Shown here: positions 1 through 4,319 of the stretch, piece after piece
Position numbering within the stretch: position 1 is the first letter of the stretch
Layout of the letters: each line of letters opens with the position of its first letter
NCBI GenBank assembly: GCA_045576675.1
Contig: JAZNGX010000121.1
Coordinates: 1-6,933 of the forward strand
DNA: 6,933 bases
Direction: 5' to 3'
Origin: JAZNGX01 sp045576675
GTDB taxonomy: Bacteria > Bacillota > Clostridia > Monoglobales > Firm-18
The notes under the pieces: model-generated
Told to the model about the DNA's origin: nothing
What the model saw: only the letters and a program-made list of their open reading frames with translations
Databases searched by the model: none
Program-made: the position numbers and the translations under genes

Positions 1-297
1 GTTTTTTTCAAGAAGAAGAGCTGTTCTATATATCTTTAGGCCATCCATAATTGTTTTTGCAGATAAACCGACCAAAGCACCAAGACCACTCAGCAAGATA
101 AGTTTCAAAATTATATTGTCTGAATATGTCGCTGCAGACGAATATAATATATTTGATATTGTTTCAAATACTGATGTTCCAATTGTCGGTAGTACTTTAA
201 CAAACCAATCCCCAAGCTTTATAATAGCTGCTGTTATCAAAGAAACAATAACACCAATCCAAATTTCTCTTTTATACTTATTGTATAATTCTTTCAT
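1..297 (-). CDS. Unrecognised small membrane protein, 3' end outside window
   Basis: An open frame starts at ATG 297 and continues through the window edge, giving 99 residues with no stop. A GAGGAG ribosome binding site (302-307) sits 4 bases upstream of the ATG. Two hydrophobic stretches are visible, about residues 12-27 (after a basic KYKRE segment) and 62-80 (rich in Leu and Gly), separated by a mildly polar segment containing Asp30, Trp31 and several Ser/Thr. This suggests a protein crossing the membrane at least twice with a short basic cytoplasmic N terminus. A candidate promoter lies directly upstream, so it is probably transcribed apart from the transporter gene before it. I do not recognise the family and the C-terminal part is missing, so no function is proposed. 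The start, ribosome binding site and uninterrupted frame support it being a real gene. Confidence 0.72.
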   Translation of the reverse strand, partial: MKELYNKYKREIWIGVIVSLITAAIIKLGDWFVKVLPTIGTSVFETISNILYSSAATYSDNIILKLILLSGLGALVGLSAKTIMDGLKIYRTALLLEKN

Positions 298-315
298 ATT
301 TCTCCTCTTTTCTTT

Positions 316-344
316 ATCATTCGACACAATTCGACTTTTGTCAA
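316..344 (-). promoter_or_regulatory. Candidate sigma-A promoter for the small membrane protein gene
   Basis: On the minus strand a perfect -35 TTGACA (339-344) is followed after 17 bases by AATGAT (316-321), a 4/6 match to the -10 consensus. Transcription would start near 309, leaving a very short leader that begins just before the ribosome binding site. Two direct copies of GTCGAAT (329-335 and 319-325) lie one helical turn apart in and beside the spacer and could be an operator. The perfect -35 and spacing are in favour; the weak -10 is against. Confidence 0.5.
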
Positions 345-362
345 GACGGGATTAAAGACTAA

Positions 363-378
363 TTAACATATATGTTAA
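363..378. repeat. 16-bp perfect palindrome overlapping the transporter stop codon
   Basis: TTAACATATATGTTAA is its own reverse complement and contains the TAA stop of the transporter gene (375-377). As RNA it could form a 6-bp stem with a 4-base loop, but all pairs except one are A-U and no U-tract follows, so it is a poor intrinsic terminator. It could be a protein-binding site or chance in AT-rich DNA. Confidence 0.35.
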
Positions 379-1742
379 AATATTGATATAACCAGTATTG
401 CTAGTATTATAATTGGCAACACGTATGACAAGTATGGCTTTAACCATTTTGCCATTTTAAGTCCTTTTCCAGAATTAACTTCACCAAAATATTTGTCCCA
501 GCCCCAACCATATCTGCAGGTACAGAACAACACGTAAGCCAAGCTGCCAACCGGTAACAAAACATTTGAAACAATAAAATCTTCAAGATCCATAATTCCT
601 TTTCCGCCAATCTGAAAATCACTCCATACAGTAAAACCAAGTATGCACGGTGCAGTCAGAACAAGCATCAAAATTATATTAATAAGTGATACAGTTTTAC
701 GTTTAAAATTAGTAAGCTCAAGCCAGAAAGAAATAATATTCTCAAACACGGCTATAACAGTTGACATTGCTGCAAAAATCATAAATATAAAGAAAAGTGC
801 ACCAATAATTCTACCACCGGGCATAGCGTTGAATATGCTAGAAAGTGTTGTAAACAGAAAACTTGCACCAACTGTAGATGCATCTGCTGTAACGCCGTTA
901 TTGTATGTAAAGCACGCAGGAAAAATTATCAATCCCGAAGTTAAAGCAACAAACGTATCGAGTGACATAATAGTTATTGCTTCACCAGTAAGACTGCGTT
1001 CTTTATCAATATAACTTCCAAAAATTGCAATTGAACCTATACCTATGCTAAGAGTGAAGAAAGATTGCCCCATAGCAGCAGTTATAACTTTCCACAAACC
1101 ATATTCTTTGATTCCTTCAAAATTAGGAATAAGATAGAACTCAAGACCCTTTGCTGCATTTGACAATGTGCATGAATACACTGCAAGTACAATCATTAAT
1201 GTTAGCAGTGCAATCATCATAAACTTTGTAATTTTTTCAACACCATTTTGCAGACCTAAAGAACATATGCTAAAGCAAACAAAAATAACAAGTGCATTAA
1301 ATAAAAATAGTAAACCGGAATTACTTACAACCTCTCCAAATACATTACCTAATTGTTCAGAGGTTGTATATTGAAGTATAGAGCCGCTTGCATACTTTAA
1401 AAAATAAATTATCATCCAAGACGAAATGGTTGTGTAAAACATCATAAGCATATAGTTACCTACAATACCCAAATACTTGATTAAATGCCATTTTTGCCCA
1501 GATTTTTCAAGCTTATCAAAAGATGATGCTATACTTCTCTGACTAGCACGGCCTACTGAAAGTTCCATTGTCATAATTGGCAAGCCAAGCAAAAGAAGAA
1601 ATCCTATGTAAATTAAAACAAACAATGCACCGCCGTATGAACCTGTCAGAATCGGAAATCGGTAAACATTGCCCAATCCGATAGCACATCCAGCAGAAAT
1701 CAGAATAAAACCAAGACGCGAAGAAAATTTTTCTCTTTTCAT
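375..1742 (-). CDS. Sodium-dependent amino acid transporter, NSS/SNF family
   Basis: This 455-residue protein belongs to the neurotransmitter:sodium symporter family (LeuT fold), which couples Na+ entry to uptake of amino acids or related amines across the cytoplasmic membrane. The family signature is in TM1: SRLGFILISAGCAIGLGN at residues 8-25, then RFP (28-30), GG at 37-38 and a PIM..E..VGR motif ending about residue 65. TM3 keeps a Tyr (103) and the downstream SW (108-109), aligning with LeuT Tyr108, which binds the substrate carboxylate. TM6 has the unwound GQSFFTLSIGIG segment (225-236). TM8 keeps adjacent Ser327/Thr328, matching the Na2-site hydroxyls Thr354/Ser355 of LeuT in swapped order. 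The length and number of hydrophobic segments fit the bacterial members with 11 or 12 helices. ATG 1742 is preceded by AAAGGAG at a 7-base spacing. It has its own strong promoter and appears monocistronic. Substrate cannot be read from the sequence. Confidence 0.93.
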   Translation of the reverse strand: MKREKFSSRLGFILISAGCAIGLGNVYRFPILTGSYGGALFVLIYIGFLLLLGLPIMTMELSVGRASQRSIASSFDKLEKSGQKWHLIKYLGIVGNYMLMMFYTTISSWMIIYFLKYASGSILQYTTSEQLGNVFGEVVSNSGLLFLFNALVIFVCFSICSLGLQNGVEKITKFMMIALLTLMIVLAVYSCTLSNAAKGLEFYLIPNFEGIKEYGLWKVITAAMGQSFFTLSIGIGSIAIFGSYIDKERSLTGEAITIMSLDTFVALTSGLIIFPACFTYNNGVTADASTVGASFLFTTLSSIFNAMPGGRIIGALFFIFMIFAAMSTVIAVFENIISFWLELTNFKRKTVSLINIILMLVLTAPCILGFTVWSDFQIGGKGIMDLEDFIVSNVLLPVGSLAYVLFCTCRYGWGWDKYFGEVNSGKGLKMAKWLKPYLSYVLPIIILAILVISIF

Positions 1743-1802
1743 TTTAATACTCCTTTATAACTAATTGAATATAATGCACATTATTAAAAATTTTGCAAAT
1801 TA

Positions 1803-1831
1803 ATTATACCACTTTGAACAATAAACGTCAA
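1803..1831 (-). promoter_or_regulatory. Strong sigma-A promoter for the transporter gene
   Basis: Minus-strand TTGACG (1826-1831), a 17-base spacer and a perfect TATAAT (1803-1808) lie 60 bases upstream of the transporter start codon. Transcription should begin near 1796, giving a leader of about 50 nt in which I see no riboswitch or T-box structure. The promoter starts about 25 bases after the terminator of the preceding rpsU-yqeY unit, so the two units are cleanly separated. Confidence 0.82.
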
Positions 1832-1855
1832 TTAAAATAGGGATTATTTTATGTT

Positions 1856-1892
1856 AAAAAAATAAAAATGGTACCTCAATCGAAGTACCATT
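1856..1892 (-). terminator. Intrinsic terminator of the rpsU-yqeY operon
   Basis: Nine bases after the yqeY stop codon the minus strand reads AATGGTAC (1885-1892), a short loop region, then GTACCATT (1867-1874). The 8-bp stem extends inward through one U-G wobble and two more pairs, closing a GAUU loop. It is followed by the run TTTATTTTTTT (1856-1866). Stem, tight loop and U-tract together make a textbook Rho-independent terminator. It works only in the minus direction because the plus strand has no U-tract after the stem. Confidence 0.88.
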
Positions 1893-1900
1893 AATAATAA

Positions 1901-2344
1901 TTAATTTAAATATTTTTTAACTGATAAATTTACCTTTTTACCATCGGCTCTGCCTTTGGTAAGAGGCATAAGCGCCGCCATTACTTTGCCCATGTCTTTC
2001 ATTGATGAAGCACCGGTTTCAGTTACAACCTTTTTAACAAGCTCATCAATTTCTTCATCTGTAAGCTGTTCAGGCAAATAAGCCATTAAAGTTTCAATTT
2101 CAATATTGAGTTCTTTAATAAGGTCTTCTCTGCCACTTTTCTCGTAATCGGGAAGAACATCTTTGCGTTTTTTAACCTCTTTGGCAATTACTTCAATAAC
2201 ACCTTCATCATCCAAAGTCACTTTATTATCCTTTTCAACCTGCAAAACTGAGGCTCTTGCCATCTGAATTGCATTTTTCTTAGGAATGTTTTTTTCTTTC
2301 ATTGCTGACTTAAGATCTTCCATCAGGATGTCTTTTAATGCCAT
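1901..2344 (-). CDS. yqeY: GatB/YqeY domain protein
   Basis: This 147-residue soluble protein is a stand-alone YqeY. The family shares its fold with the C-terminal tail domain of GatB, the tRNA-dependent amidotransferase subunit; its own biochemical role is not settled, though a tRNA or translation link is assumed from the homology. Recognisable family blocks are the N-terminal LMEDLKSAMKEKN helix, the central GREDLIKELNIEIETLMAYL segment with the following PEQLTDEEI, and the C-terminal GKVMAALMPLTKGRADGK block. Length is normal. ATG 2344 is chosen because AAGGTG (2351-2356) lies 6 bases before it; the GTG three codons upstream at 2353 falls inside that ribosome binding site and is less likely. 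It lies 21 bases after rpsU, an arrangement common in Firmicutes, and ends just before an intrinsic terminator, so it should be co-transcribed with rpsU. Confidence 0.93.
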   Translation of the reverse strand: MALKDILMEDLKSAMKEKNIPKKNAIQMARASVLQVEKDNKVTLDDEGVIEVIAKEVKKRKDVLPDYEKSGREDLIKELNIEIETLMAYLPEQLTDEEIDELVKKVVTETGASSMKDMGKVMAALMPLTKGRADGKKVNLSVKKYLN

Positions 2345-2365
2345 AATAATCACCTTGCTAATATA

Positions 2366-2539
2366 TTAATATTTACGTTTTCTTGCAGCTTCTGATTTCT
2401 TCTTACGCTTTACACTTGGTTTTTCGTAATGCTCTCTTTTGCGGATTTCAGAAAGAACACCGGCTTTTGAGCATTGTCTTTTAAACCTACGAAGAGCGCT
2501 ATCTAAGCTTTCATTATCTTTAACTCTGATTTCTGACAC
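2366..2539 (-). CDS. rpsU: 30S ribosomal protein S21
   Basis: S21 is a small basic protein of the 30S subunit located near the 3' end of 16S rRNA, where it affects initiation. The 57-residue product matches the family over its whole length: SEIRVKDNESLDSALRRFKR at the N terminus, then the AGVLSEIRKREHYEKPSVKR block and a Lys/Arg-rich tail KKKSEAARKRKY. The start is GTG 2539, set by homology (family members begin at this Ser-Glu-Ile) and by the GGAGGGAGGG ribosome binding site 6 bases upstream. A longer frame from ATG 2596 exists, but its first 19 residues are the translated leader and are not S21-like. It is the first gene of a two-gene unit with yqeY, driven by a consensus promoter through a structured leader. 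Confidence 0.96.
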   Translation of the reverse strand: MSEIRVKDNESLDSALRRFKRQCSKAGVLSEIRKREHYEKPSVKRKKKSEAARKRKY

Positions 2540-2545
2540 AACTTT

Positions 2546-2555
2546 CCCTCCCTCC
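2546..2555 (-). promoter_or_regulatory. Extended purine-rich ribosome binding site of rpsU
   Basis: The minus strand reads GGAGGGAGGG, offering two overlapping registers for pairing with the anti-Shine-Dalgarno of 16S rRNA, and lies 6 bases before the GTG start. Its first two G residues (2554-2555) also pair in the 3' arm of a predicted leader hairpin. The site decides the GTG start over the upstream ATG at 2596. Confidence 0.85.
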
Positions 2556-2601
2556 GCTACAAGCAAATGTATGCGGCGTATCTTTGTAAAAAACAAGATA
2601 C
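2554..2601 (-). promoter_or_regulatory. Structured 5' leader of rpsU with two predicted hairpins
   Basis: Hairpin 1 (2578-2601) pairs GTATCTT with AAGATAC, plus two further pairs past a bulged A, around a U-rich loop; it begins at the expected transcription start. Hairpin 2 (2554-2576) pairs CCGC with GCGG and TACA with TGTA around a 6-base loop, with one bulged A, and its 3' arm runs into the ribosome binding site. An alternative pairing is possible between ATGTAT of the hairpin 1 5' side and ATACAT of the hairpin 2 5' side, which would exclude both hairpins. The complementarity is seen in the sequence; a regulatory role is inferred, and I know of no named Firmicute S21 leader that it matches. 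Confidence 0.5.
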
Positions 2602-2608
2602 ATCAACT

Positions 2609-2637
2609 ATTATACATAAAAATTTATCAATTGTCAA
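2609..2637 (-). promoter_or_regulatory. Consensus sigma-A promoter for rpsU-yqeY
   Basis: The minus strand carries a perfect TTGACA (2632-2637), a 17-base spacer and a perfect TATAAT (2609-2614). Transcription should start near 2602, giving a leader of about 63 nt before the rpsU GTG. The -35 element begins 2 bases after the stop codon of the upstream gene, and no terminator separates them. Confidence 0.9.
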
Positions 2638-2639
2638 TA

Positions 2640-3035
2640 TCAAATAAGCGAGTCAATGTAATTTTTATGAATTTTTTTTATTTCCTCTGCATATGGTTTG
2701 CGGATTTTATCTAACTTATCAAATAAATATTTGTTATCAGAATAAAATTTTGCCTTTAATTCATCACGTTTTAATGCAGAAGTTCCATTATCTTTCATTA
2801 ATTTTGAAAACTCGTTCTTTTTCTTTTCAAGCTCATCACACAAGCTTTGTGTTTCTGATTTCATTAATTTTTCTATTTCATTAATTTTATTAATTGTGTT
2901 TGATTTTGCATCTGTTGCACTAACGGTTACACTAATTCCATTTCCTGTAGAATAACTGCAAGCAGCGGTATGTAAGCCGGAGATTGTGCCGACAGCAAAT
3001 AACACAGCTAATGTTGAAGTCATTATTCTTTTCAT
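2640..3035 (-). CDS. Probable exported helical protein of unknown function
   Basis: This 131-residue protein begins with a signal-peptide-like N terminus: MKR, a hydrophobic core to about residue 21, then small residues. Cleavage could fall after Ala24 or Ala25, or after Ala40 in VSA. A Cys at 26 follows Thr-Ala-Ala, a poor lipobox because the -3 position is not Leu, Val or Ile, so a lipoprotein is possible but not favoured. The mature part (about 45-131) is strongly charged, rich in Lys, Glu and Asp, and predicted by composition to be almost all helical, in two helices broken around residues 82-87 (KDNGTS), perhaps a coiled-coil hairpin. ATG 3035 has GAGGTG five bases upstream. It has its own promoter and sits between mgsA and rpsU without clear functional ties to either. 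I do not recognise the family; an extracytoplasmic or cell-surface role is only inferred from the signal sequence. Confidence 0.8.
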   Translation of the reverse strand: MKRIMTSTLAVLFAVGTISGLHTAACSYSTGNGISVTVSATDAKSNTINKINEIEKLMKSETQSLCDELEKKKNEFSKLMKDNGTSALKRDELKAKFYSDNKYLFDKLDKIRKPYAEEIKKIHKNYIDSLI

Positions 3036-3062
3036 ATTTACACCTCATCTGTTTACAATTTA

Positions 3063-3091
3063 AGAATATCACCAAAACAGATAAAGTTCAA
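3063..3091 (-). promoter_or_regulatory. Candidate sigma-A promoter for the exported-protein gene
   Basis: Minus-strand TTGAAC (3086-3091) and TATTCT (3063-3068) are separated by 17 bases, and the -10 is preceded by TGA, an extended -10 (TGn) motif. Transcription would start near 3056, about 20 bases before the ATG. Two copies of TGTTTACAA (plus strand 3050-3058 and 3117-3125) bracket the promoter. The 97-base gap to mgsA contains no strong terminator. Confidence 0.6.
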
Positions 3092-3132
3092 TACTAATGA
3101 CATTTAATTAAAATATTGTTTACAAAGACAAA

Positions 3133-3543
3133 TCATTTTGGATTTACAATATTTCTCCAGTCAAGATCTCCTCTTTGTAAGCCATGTACCAAGACCTCTG
3201 CTGTTGCAACGTTAGTTGCCATTGGAACATTATTAAGGTCACATAAACGCATTAAAGAATATGCATCGCTTTCATTTTCCATATGAGATAGTGGGTCGCG
3301 GAACAACAAAAGCATATCAATTTCATTATAAGCAATTCGGGCACCAACCTGCTGATCACCGCCCTGTGCACCGGATAAAAACTTTTGTACCTGTAAGCCT
3401 GTAGCTTCTGTTATCAAAGAGCCGGTTGTACCAGTAGCAACCAAATTATGATTTGATAAAATGCCTGAATATGCAATACAAAAATCTACCATCAAATCCT
3501 TTTTAGAGTCGTGTGCAATTAATGCTATGTTCATTTTTTCCAA
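3133..3543 (-). CDS. mgsA: Methylglyoxal synthase with an altered active-site His position
   Basis: Methylglyoxal synthase removes phosphate from dihydroxyacetone phosphate to form methylglyoxal, a cytosolic bypass of lower glycolysis when phosphate is short. Counting from TTG 3543 (136 residues), the family blocks are NIALIAHDSKK with His11/Asp12, LVATGTTG (35-41), the catalytic GGDQQ with Asp63 (E. coli Asp71), DPL with Asp83 (Asp91), Asp93 (Asp101) and the C-terminal ATNVATAE. Two family residues differ: the His matching E. coli His98 is Asn90, and the Pro of SGPxGGDQQ is Ala. A His lies three residues before Asn90. The TTG start is chosen because AAGGAG (3552-3557) stands 8 bases before it; ATG 3534 is an alternative with a weak site, and GTG 3552 overlaps the AAGGAG. 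The gene begins 19 bases after the minD-like gene and is probably the last of the mre operon, as in other Clostridia. Family assignment is sure; normal activity is less so. Confidence 0.92.
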   Translation of the reverse strand: MEKMNIALIAHDSKKDLMVDFCIAYSGILSNHNLVATGTTGSLITEATGLQVQKFLSGAQGGDQQVGARIAYNEIDMLLLFRDPLSHMENESDAYSLMRLCDLNNVPMATNVATAEVLVHGLQRGDLDWRNIVNPK

Positions 3544-3562
3544 CCTAATCACTCCTTAAATA

Positions 3563-4306
3563 TCAATGAAAAATACCTTTCTTTTTAACATAAAGCACCG
3601 GCACTTTTTCGCCGTTTAATCTTGCAGCAATATTTTTAAATGCTTTTGCACAAGTTGATTTTTTGTTACCGGAAACAATATTACCGGACAACATTTCACG
3701 GTCATATGGGCAAATACCAATTGGCGGTACTGCCACAATCCCGAAAACCTCCTCACTATTAATAATACCATTTTTTCCATAACTGTCAATATCTAATTTG
3801 TTAATTATCAAATAATTCTTATTAATTTTTAATTTTTCTGCTATACCTGCAAGGGTGTCTCCGTACCTTGCACTGCGAAGAGTGCATTCGCAAATAATTA
3901 TAACAGTATCTGAAAGACTAATAAAGCTTTCAAGGGCTTTCCCTATTGTAGCAGTACAATCAAGCAAAATATAATCATATTTATCTTTTAAACCATTTAG
4001 AAATGATAAAAGCTTTTCAAAATCTATGTCATCACAGCTTACATTGTGCGGTGCATTCATAATTTTCAAATTGTCATTTAATCTGATTGTCGCATCCTTG
4101 ATACTGCACGCATTTGTAACTGCGTCATAAAAGCTGTAAACAACATTATCCTCTATTTTAAAAATGATATCCTGTGTACGCATTCCGCAATCACAATCAA
4201 TCAGCATAACTTTTTTACCTGTTAAGCTTAATTCATAAGCTACGTTTGCACAGCATACGCTTTTACCACTTCCGCCTCTGCCTGTAAACGCTACTATGCT
4301 TCCCAT
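3563..4306 (-). CDS. minD: MinD-family ATPase without MinC/MinE partners nearby
   Basis: MinD is a ParA/Mrp-type ATPase that dimerises with ATP, binds the membrane through a C-terminal amphipathic helix and positions the division site with MinC and MinE or MinJ/DivIVA. The 247-residue product has a deviant Walker A at 9-16 (GRGGSGKS) with Lys15, the DxDxGxR motif at 37-43 followed by Asp46, a Walker B at 112-116 (YILLD), and the MinD-type ending AFKNIAARLNGEKVP (222-236). Departures from MinD are Arg10 for the signature Lys (E. coli Lys11), CTATIG after the Walker B Asp where MinD has SPAGIE-like sequence, and a C terminus that stops at KKKGIFH instead of continuing into the membrane-targeting helix, so it is shorter than the usual 260-270. 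ATG 4306 has AGGAGG 7 bases upstream; TTG 4309 is too close to it. The gene follows mrdA directly and precedes mgsA, so its job is probably tied to cell shape or division, but canonical Min function is doubtful. Confidence 0.85.
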   Translation of the reverse strand: MGSIVAFTGRGGSGKSVCCANVAYELSLTGKKVMLIDCDCGMRTQDIIFKIEDNVVYSFYDAVTNACSIKDATIRLNDNLKIMNAPHNVSCDDIDFEKLLSFLNGLKDKYDYILLDCTATIGKALESFISLSDTVIIICECTLRSARYGDTLAGIAEKLKINKNYLIINKLDIDSYGKNGIINSEEVFGIVAVPPIGICPYDREMLSGNIVSGNKKSTCAKAFKNIAARLNGEKVPVLYVKKKGIFH

Positions 4307-4313
4307 CAAATTT

Positions 4314-4319
4314 CCTCCT
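4314..4319 (-). promoter_or_regulatory. Ribosome binding site of minD overlapping the mrdA stop codon
   Basis: The minus strand reads TAGGAGG, in which TAG (4318-4320) is the mrdA stop and AGGAGG is a full Shine-Dalgarno 7 bases before the minD ATG. The overlap means ribosomes finishing mrdA are placed to reinitiate on minD, a sign of translational coupling. It also decides ATG 4306 over TTG 4309. Confidence 0.88.

Noticed and set aside
116..355. Plus-strand open frame opposite the partial membrane protein gene
   Set aside because: The minus-strand frame has an AGGAG site, a promoter and an uninterrupted frame to the edge, while the plus-strand frame has none of these.
440..640. Second minus-strand frame inside the transporter gene
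   Set aside because: It is an out-of-frame shadow of the transporter coding sequence; the transporter frame is intact here with normal late transmembrane helices.
643..1374. Open frames on the plus strand at 643-1014 and 1168-1374
   Set aside because: They lie wholly antisense to the well-supported transporter, have no ribosome binding site, and show no protein-like composition of their own.
1743..1800. Riboswitch or T-box in the transporter leader
   Set aside because: The leader is only about 50 nt, AT-rich, with no T-box sequence, stem pair or second terminator that would indicate attenuation.
2540..2596. N-terminal extension of S21 from ATG 2596
   Set aside because: The extra 19 residues are encoded by the hairpin leader and ribosome binding site, have no counterpart in S21, and the GTG at 2539 has an ideal ribosome binding site.
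2439..2884. Plus-strand open frames at 2439-2714 and 2693-2884
   Set aside because: They are antisense to rpsU, its leader and the exported-protein gene, cross unrelated units, and have no ribosome binding site or recognisable motif.
2950..2970. Lipoprotein signal (lipobox) in the exported protein around Cys26
   Set aside because: The residues before the Cys are Thr-Ala-Ala; the -3 position lacks the usual Leu, Val or Ile, so ordinary signal peptidase cleavage is at least as likely.
3100..3132. Terminator after mgsA
   Set aside because: Only very short A-T complementarity is present and no stable stem followed by a U-tract could be found.
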